A program made the position numbers and the translations under genes. 64,000 nt of DNA from Turritopsis dohrnii (taxonomy: Eukaryota > Cnidaria > Hydrozoa > Anthoathecata > Oceaniidae): positions 372,001 to 436,000 of the forward strand of contig BQMF02000211.1 of assembly GCA_027922465.2 (NCBI GenBank), read 5' to 3'. Position 1 is the first letter of the stretch; each line of letters begins with the position of its first letter. Below the pieces are notes generated by a model. That model was given only the letters and a program-made list of their open reading frames with translations. It had not been told where the DNA came from and did not search any database. Of this stretch, positions 59,801 through 64,000 are shown piece by piece.

Positions 59801-60203
59801 AACAGCTGCTCGCCTTATTACCTTTTCTTCTTTCAGATCTCACTCTAAACCACTCTTTTCAAAACTTGGCTTGCTTTCCATCTTTGATTTAACAATAACT
59901 TTAAATATTCTATTCATTCATCAAATTCTTAATCATAGGATTCCTGATCACATTCATAGTGCTTTAAATTTCTACGCTATACCTCACAATGTCAATACTA
60001 GAAGCAAATCAGCAGGCTCCCTATTTAAACCTAGTGTTAAAACCAAATTGTATGGATTAAACTCATTTACATATCAATCTGTATCCTGGTGGAATTACTT
60101 TCAAACAACTTTTAGCCATCTCGACCTAGCTTCTCTTTCATATAACCAACTTAAAAACCTTCTCACTGACTTCTTTCTTAACAAATATGCATCCTGTGAT
60201 TAA
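56895..60203 (+). CDS. LINE ORF2: PHD-like finger, endonuclease, reverse transcriptase
   Basis: 1102 residues without interruption from ATG at 56895. Residues 12-63 form a PHD-like Cys/His finger (CPVCERLV, CENCCQWFHKKC, WLCRPC). The APE-type endonuclease has N133-region LNIASLN, the catalytic Glu in ITETRI (E167), GDFNID (D279, N281) and SDH (D345, H346). The reverse transcriptase has NYRPISLLSN (from 658), RKGHST, the first catalytic Asp in QKAFDTVDHE (D736), GVPQGSVLGPLLF (from 786), FADD (817-820, catalytic pair) and KYLGVYLD (from 892). The C-terminal tail contains TRSKSAGSLF and SWWNYF. All catalytic residues I can check are present, so the protein may be active. It would nick target DNA and copy the LINE RNA at the nick. 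Confidence 0.95.
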   Translation: MLKSTALENFLCPVCERLVPDNCNAIFCENCCQWFHKKCSQLSTSDFDALANSDNSWLCRPCIADIFPFQKSNYETAESHSRIDLQDFKSLFSDLNSLNNSNSFDDLTIQNLNCKYYDCDEFLMIKNKSKSFSAFHLNIASLNLHYDDLYALLARLNHQFGIIAITETRIKSKSPPLCLELPNYSIEHTPTESSAGGTLLYISNKFSYKPRHDLSSLLYKPKFLESTFIEIPQNRRGNLLIASVYRHPSMLIEEFNNDYVIPLLEKTSREKKTLILLGDFNIDLLKSDISPYSNFLDTLGSFSFFPSILLPTRITSSSKTLIDNIFIPASNIKTLSGNLLFNISDHLAQFIFIFNDTNSISSSQPVYKRDWTKFDQTNFILDYFEIDWDKRLKLSVGDVNTSFPQFYDTICGLVDRHLPLIRLTKKQTKYLSKPWITPGIKKSITTRDKLLKKFIKTTNPTLKSQLHDDYKRHRNQIVSLCRISKKKYYSEYFRSNLNNIKNIWIGVKEIISVNSSRPSNNLSLSINGSITSDPSIVCDAFNNYFSSIADTIRATIPPTTKHFSHFLKQPGKSIAKLKLSLVTPAEITKLISSLPNKKASGPYSIDINILKLLKLEICNPLHKIFNLSFSTGVFPTLLKTSSVTPVYKNKGSPLEISNYRPISLLSNIEKLLEKLMYSRLSSFLERHEYLYKRQFGFRKGHSTSHALINITERIRNALDNGQFGVGVFVDLQKAFDTVDHEILCQKLNYYGIQGTTNRWFKSYLSHRTQLVKILNHKSDIKTIRHGVPQGSVLGPLLFLIYINDLHLALAYSDVFHFADDTNLLLFSKSLKSLNKKINIDLKLLSSWLNANKISLNANKTEFILFKHKSKPLNFNLKIKICGRRLQPSKFIKYLGVYLDEDLSWKKHIHELSIKLRRANCALSKIRHFIPESVSLSVYHSIFSSHLRYGCQVWALHKSTYNKRILLLQKTAARLITFSSFRSHSKPLFSKLGLLSIFDLTITLNILFIHQILNHRIPDHIHSALNFYAIPHNVNTRSKSAGSLFKPSVKTKLYGLNSFTYQSVSWWNYFQTTFSHLDLASLSYNQLKNLLTDFFLNKYASCD

Positions 60204-60239
60204 CTTTTCACTACTGGACAACCACTTATATTAATATTA

Positions 60240-60356
60240 TTCTATTATTATTTTTTATTTATTTATTTATTTATTTATTTTTTATTTATTTATTTATTTA
60301 TTATTTTTTTTATTTATTTATCTATCTATTTATTTATTTATTTATTTTTTTTTTTT
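60240..60356 (+). repeat. (TTTA)n microsatellite in the LINE 3' UTR
   Basis: About 115 bp of ATTT/TTTA tetranucleotides interrupted by short T runs and TATC variants. It lies between the ORF2 stop and the conserved LINE 3' end (GGGGTGGTCTCCTG). Confidence 0.9.
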
Positions 60357-60599
60357 GATTGTATGATTTTGCATTATATTTGTTTTATTTTCTTGTTTAC
60401 TAGTATAATTGATTGTTTTGGTGGCCACCCCCTGTGTTTAGATTTATCTATTGGGGTGGTCTCCTGTCACCACTTTATCTTGATGTAATCACCCTACCAT
60501 TGTGACAAATAAATGAATATTCTATTCTATTCTATTCTATTCTTTTAAAGCCATATTTCCATCAAAGAAACTTTTAGCAAACTACACACGTTCTTTCGC

Positions 60600-60780
60600 T
60601 GCCATTTTTAAAACGTTTTGTGGACGATCACATGGCATGGCGAAAATCAGCCAATAAACTATCGCTATTGAAGTTAGGGTGGCTATATTAGCACCCTTTC
60701 GTAGAAATCGGGCATTATGTACCAATCACGATTGAGACGGCTTTTTTATGAACCAATCAAATTGGAGAAACAAATATGAC
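60600..60780 (+). repeat. CCAATCA-containing direct repeat, right of LINE
   Basis: Partner of 55200-55380. It begins about 60 bp after the LINE tail and is in the same orientation. Confidence 0.75.
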
Positions 60781-60820
60781 TAGGTTTGGACAGTAAGATG
60801 AAAAAAAAAAAAACAAAAAA

Positions 60821-60918
60821 AAACAAAGACGATCGTAAAGGCTTTCTTGCTTACGCAGAAATCCAAAAAAAAAACAAAGACGATCGTAAAGTATTTCTTG
60901 CTTTGCAGAAATCCAACA
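60821..60918 (+). repeat. 51-bp tandem duplication
   Basis: ACAAAGACGATCGTAAAG followed by TTTCTTGCTT and GCAGAAATCCAA occurs twice, with the A-run lengths varying. Confidence 0.85.
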
Positions 60919-60933
60919 AAAGAAACCACTGTT

Positions 60934-61695
60934 TCAAGACAGTTCTAAAGGCATAGATTGGATAGTTTTATTCAAACACGGTTTGTCACGATTAATGAGC
61001 AAACTCTCCTTCAAGGTTAACTTAAAGTCGTTCGATTCTCTTGATAAAACAGAAAAATTGTCAAATGATGGAGAACAACCACACATCACGGTGTGTTGAA
61101 GTACCGCTGTGTATTGATTAGGCTGTAGTGATCTTTTCTTATTAGTCAGATGGGAGACGCCCATATGTTCACTGATCCGAACTTTGAAGTGGCGTTTGGT
61201 TTTGCCAAAATAAGTAGCGTTGCAGCTACTACACGTTAATTTGTAAACAAGTCCGGATTGTAAACACCTGGGACTCTTATCCTTGAAATGAAACATGCTC
61301 TGTAGTTTGACATCCGAGCGAAAAATAAATTATATTTTACAATGAGGTAATTTCTCTTTAAATAATTCCGTTAATCATTTGCGTACTTGCAGGGATACTG
61401 AACCCAAGAAGGGGAGAGAAATTTTCACTTCCTTTTTGGGCACAGTGGCAATAGCGTTACTTGAACGATGAATTTTATTTAGGAAAGTATTAACACAAAA
61501 ATCAATAACGTTGGTAGGATAACTGTTTTTAGCTAAAATATTCTTTAACAAGCAAACCTCGTTGTGAAACTTGCTGAAGTCAGAACAAATTCTGAAAGCA
61601 CGAAATAATAAAGAATAGATCAACCCATGTTTAAAATGAATGAGAACAAAACTGGTGAAATTGGTGAAAACTCCACTGAAAGTGGGCTTTCTGTA
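60934..61695 (-). pseudogene. Penelope-like element remnant with GIY-YIG endonuclease
   Basis: One minus-strand frame. It opens with VYRKPTFSGVFTNF near 61690, the late reverse-transcriptase region of Penelope-like elements, and continues through HGLIYSLLFRAFRICSDF and LPFLGSVSLQVRK. Two in-frame stops (61375-61377 and near 61334) interrupt it. Then follows the GIY-YIG module (SGLVYKLTCSSCNATYFGKT, HFKVRISEH, and NDFKLTLKESLLINRDKPCL), ending at 60934. The GIY-YIG core residues (Y-K, Y-F-G-K-T, R-x-x-E-H, E, N) are recognisable. The 5' two-thirds of the reverse transcriptase are missing, so the copy is 5'-truncated and dead. Confidence 0.88.
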
Positions 61696-61730
61696 AACAT
61701 CAACTTAACATCTTACTGCCAGTAACATCT

Positions 61731-62106
61731 TACTGCCAGTAAGTGTCGGAAAATCGCCAGTAAGTGTCGCAACTACAATTTTCATACGTTTTATTTTTTT
61801 AACAATAAATGTCGTAATGTTTTTCAAAATCAACAGCAAATGTCGCGAACTTGCGCAAAGTGATTTTGATCAAGTAATGTGGAGGGTATGAAAAGGAAAG
61901 ACTTGTTGCTTAAATCAATCGGTCAGGACTCACTTTGGGAAATATTGAAGCATAGAGTAACTCGTAGTATTAGCGAAAAAAGGATGGAGTAGATATTGGT
62001 TAGAAATCGAAATTAAGAAGTTGCGACATTTACTGCTAAATTTTAATTTTTTTGCGACATTTACTGTTGCGACACTTGCTAACGATTGCGACATTTACTG
62101 GTAGTA
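61731..62106. mobile_element. MITE of the AGTAAATGTCGCAA family
   Basis: The left end is TACTGCCAGTAAGTGTCGG and the right end the inverted TACTACCAGTAAATGTCGCA. The motif (C)AGTAA(A/G)TGTCGCAA is repeated several times at both ends. A 17-bp duplication of ATCTTACTGCCAGTAA lies at the left border. No transposase. Related copies are at 12982 and about 35961. It lies between the Penelope remnant and the Tigger derivative. Confidence 0.75.
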
Positions 62107-62123
62107 CAACATATAAATGAATA

Positions 62124-63055
62124 CAGTGGACTCTCTCTATCTCGTCTACTCTTTATCTCGAACTAAACTCTCGGTCCCTTGGACATTTGTGCACGCTCCA
62201 AGCTATTTTCATCTCCCTATCTCGAACTTCTCAATCTCGAACTTATAATAATAATAATAATAATAATAATAACGGGTTATATTTCAGTTCCAAGATTTAC
62301 GAATTGGCTATTATACTGAAATAGCGTATATTGTGCATGCGAAAAAGTGTGCTAAAAAAAAAACAAAAAACTTTTCTCTATCTCGAACCAATTCTTTCGA
62401 ACCAATTCTTTCGTCTTTGGAAAGGGAATGACCAACAAGGAGGCTTCAGAAAAATATAATGTGCCGAAAAATACCATCTCAACCTGGATGAAAAACAAAG
62501 AGAAACTGCTGAAAAGTTTGGAACAAAGTTCTTCAGAAGCCAAGAAAATACGTTTGTGCGATTTTGAGCAAGTTGACAAGGCTATCCTACAATGGTTTAC
62601 GCTTCAACGTAAACAAAACTTACCGGAGTGATGATGAAGAGGTCGAAAAGGTTTTTGACCCTGTACCAGAAAAGCCATCCAGATCAGCTATTGAATCAGC
62701 ATTAGATATTTTGAAAGATGCTGCCATGTTTAGCGATAAAGCTGGACAATTGAAAACAGCAGTTTTCAATTTTGAACGGCTCTACCAAAAAGAAAGAGAG
62801 GAAGCTATGAAACAGAAGGGTATTACGTATTTCTTTAAACCTGTATAGATAGGCTATTTCATTACAACATTTGATAAAAGATCTTCCGAGCATTGAAAAT
62901 AGAAGTTTAATACGAATTTAATTACCCTGTATCAACCCCTTCTACTGTATCAGTTAAAATTTCGGTTTCTGGACCATTTTTCTCTATCTCGAGCTTTCTC
63001 TATCTCGAACAAATATCTTGGTCCCCTGCGAGTTCGAGATAGAGAGAGTCCACTG
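62124..63055 (+). mobile_element. Tigger/pogo element, internally deleted
   Basis: TIR CAGTGGACTCTCTCTATCTC at the left and the inverted GAGATAGAGAGAGTCCACTG at the right, with TA duplicated outside (62122-62123 and 63056-63057). This terminus and target are typical of Tigger elements. Further CTATCTCGAAC words recur near both ends. An (ATA)n run lies at 62247-62271. The interior keeps only the two ends of the transposase. Confidence 0.92.
62428..62848 (+). pseudogene. Tigger transposase, N- and C-terminal ends joined by deletion
   Basis: The first frame (62428-62631) gives MTNKEASEKYNVPKNTISTW, the Psq/CENPB-type HTH that begins Tigger transposases, then KKIRLCDFEQVDKAILQWF (start of the second HTH). 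It jumps directly, in another frame (to 62848), into the acidic C-terminal tail VEKVFDPVPEKPSRSAIESA ... ITYFFKPV. Roughly 300-350 residues including the whole DDE domain are missing. The DNA-binding part could in principle still be expressed, but this copy cannot transpose by itself. Confidence 0.85.
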
Positions 63056-63234
63056 TATTACATTTTTGTACATTGTCAAATGAATCAAGAAATCGTAAAA
63101 TGGCATGAGGAAGTATGAAGTAAGAATATTTAGTAGTTTAAAAAGTTACACATATCGACATTATCACTCCTCTATTACATCGTAATTATATATTGCATAA
63201 TTTGATATTTTCAAATTGAAACATCGGCGAAAGG

Positions 63235-63290
63235 AAAGGAAATTTTCAGAAACTGTAAAGGGACTTGTTAATCAACTTTTTGAGCTCCAA
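63235..63290. repeat. Dispersed repeat, copy 2
   Basis: Matches 8974-9014 (CAGAAACTGTAAAGGGACTT, then AATCAACTTTTTGAGCT). It abuts the left end of the next element. Confidence 0.45.
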
Positions 63291-63292
63291 TA

Positions 63293-63885
63293 CCGTAAAT
63301 GCTTGAGTTGCTGCCCCGGGCGCTGATTTAAAATTTTGACTTTTAGGGTGTGTACTTATTCGAAAGGGGCGCTAAAACGATAGGGGCGCTTATAAAAAAA
63401 CTCGTTTTTGTGTCAAGAAAGAGCTTCTTTCTAGGAACTATGATGGTTGTGAAATAACCAAACAAAAAACATATATGCTCCTCTAAAGTAAAAGTTTTTG
63501 AGCGTAAATGTTTATCCTCTAAATCAATAAAATCATCCTCGATGTCGTCATCGCCCAACAAAAAAACTTTGTTTGTCGGCTCTTCTTCGGCATCACGTTA
63601 CACCTGCATTTGTGTTTTGAGCATTCCTTTATACGCCGCACAAAGTTGTGATACTTTGAAACAGTGAACATGGTCATCTTCAGAATCATAAGCTTTTGTA
63701 TTTGGCACACATGACTTCAATGATCGTTTAATGGTATCAGCTGATAAGGGTGATCACGATTTTACCACGTCGTTATTCCTTCCTACATATTCGAATAAAA
63801 CTATGTTCTAATAATCGCCCATGGGCACTTATTCGATAGGGGCGCTTATAAAAAATTTCACAAAAAAGGGTGGGCGAATTTACTG
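63293..63885. mobile_element. Pogo-like element with transposase tail
   Basis: The left end is CCGTAAATGC and the right end the inverted CAGTAAATTCGCCC. TA lies outside both ends (63291-63292 and 63886-63887). AGGGGCGCTTATAAAAAA occurs near both ends in direct orientation together with TTATTCGA(A/T)AGGGGCGC. The minus strand encodes a transposase C-terminus. Confidence 0.7.
63343..63735 (-). pseudogene. Pogo-like transposase C-terminal remnant
   Basis: On the minus strand, in two frames, are a Cys/His/Lys-rich segment (CSKHKCRC) and an acidic tail, LGDDDIEDDFIDLEDKHL. The arrangement parallels the acidic tail of the nested element at 24157-24309. The catalytic domain is absent. Confidence 0.5.
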
Positions 63886-64000
63886 TATGTACCAAATTAT
63901 CATTTGTCATCACAGGATTCCTTTAAAACCGAAGCAATAAACGCAAATGACAGAAACATTTTCGTGGTGACAATTTTGAGGTGAAAAGAAACTACAGAAA

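Larger units (their letters stand above)
55780..60543 (+). mobile_element. Apparently full-length CR1-like LINE
   Basis: A 5' leader is followed by ORF1 (55887-56615), ORF2 (56895-60203) and a 3' UTR ending in a pentanucleotide tail TATTCTATTCTATTCTATTC (60518-60543), with AAATAAATGAA just before it. Two-ORF structure, a PHD-like finger at the ORF2 start, an APE-type endonuclease and a microsatellite tail instead of poly-A all fit the CR1/L2 group. The 5' boundary is approximate and no target-site duplication was identified. Both ORFs are open, so this copy is young. Confidence 0.85.

Noticed and set aside
55200..60780. LTR retrotransposon with 180-bp LTRs around the LINE
   Set aside because: The flanking direct repeats have no TG...CA ends, primer-binding site or polypurine tract, and the enclosed proteins are LINE-type. 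A split tandem array explains them better.

Overview
This is nuclear DNA from an animal. It is AT-rich (GC roughly one third by eye). Genes are sparse, with short exons and GT-AG introns, and much of the rest is transposon debris. The repeat mix (CR1-like LINE, Penelope-like element, pogo/Tigger, PIF/Harbinger and TTAA-type MITEs, tRNA-derived SINE) and the host genes fit an early-branching metazoan. My best guess is a cnidarian, but that is an impression, not a demonstrated assignment.

Host genes: (1) a FAM8A1-like RDD-domain membrane protein on the minus strand (four coding exons, 9149-11569; the last exon was not found); (2) a complete MIC26/MIC27 (APOO/APOOL)-like MICOS subunit on the plus strand (five coding exons, 22348-25447); (3) two convergent paralogues of an unrecognised protein family (30652-32092 plus, 39622-41048 minus), each with three phase-0 coding exons; (4) a single-exon nuclear-type protein (45851-47080) with a Psq-like HTH, a CENPB-type HTH region and a duplicated 47-residue C-terminal module in place of a DDE transposase domain.

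Mobile DNA: a GACGTC-rich MITE with 123-bp internal tandem repeats (53-930); a decayed 2.6-kb DNA transposon with a ruined minus-strand transposase (2036-4638); a LINE 3' remnant (11875-12460); a TTAA MITE (15349-16089); a Harbinger deletion derivative (16270-17245) and a 121-bp hairpin MITE sharing its ends (37530-37650); a 3-kb DNA element with long inverted repeats and a broken unfamiliar protein (18210-21235), apparently inserted in an older inverted-repeat unit; a nested pair of elements in MIC27 intron 4; a tRNA-derived SINE candidate (43222-43495); a TACGTAA-rich fold-back element with a MADF remnant (about 50325-51237); an apparently intact two-ORF CR1-like LINE (about 55780-60543); a Penelope-like remnant with a GIY-YIG domain (60934-61695); and three adjacent small DNA elements to the right edge, including an internally deleted Tigger (62124-63055).

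Layout: 0-9 kb transposon debris; 9-12 kb FAM8A1-like gene; 12-22 kb stacked DNA transposons; 22-25.5 kb MIC27-like gene; 25.5-30 kb intergenic; 30-41 kb the convergent paralogue pair around a 7.5-kb spacer; 45.8-47.1 kb the HTH gene; 47-64 kb repeats dominated by the LINE. No operons, CRISPR arrays or confident stand-alone tRNA or rRNA genes were seen. All calls were made by reading the sequence; no database search was run.
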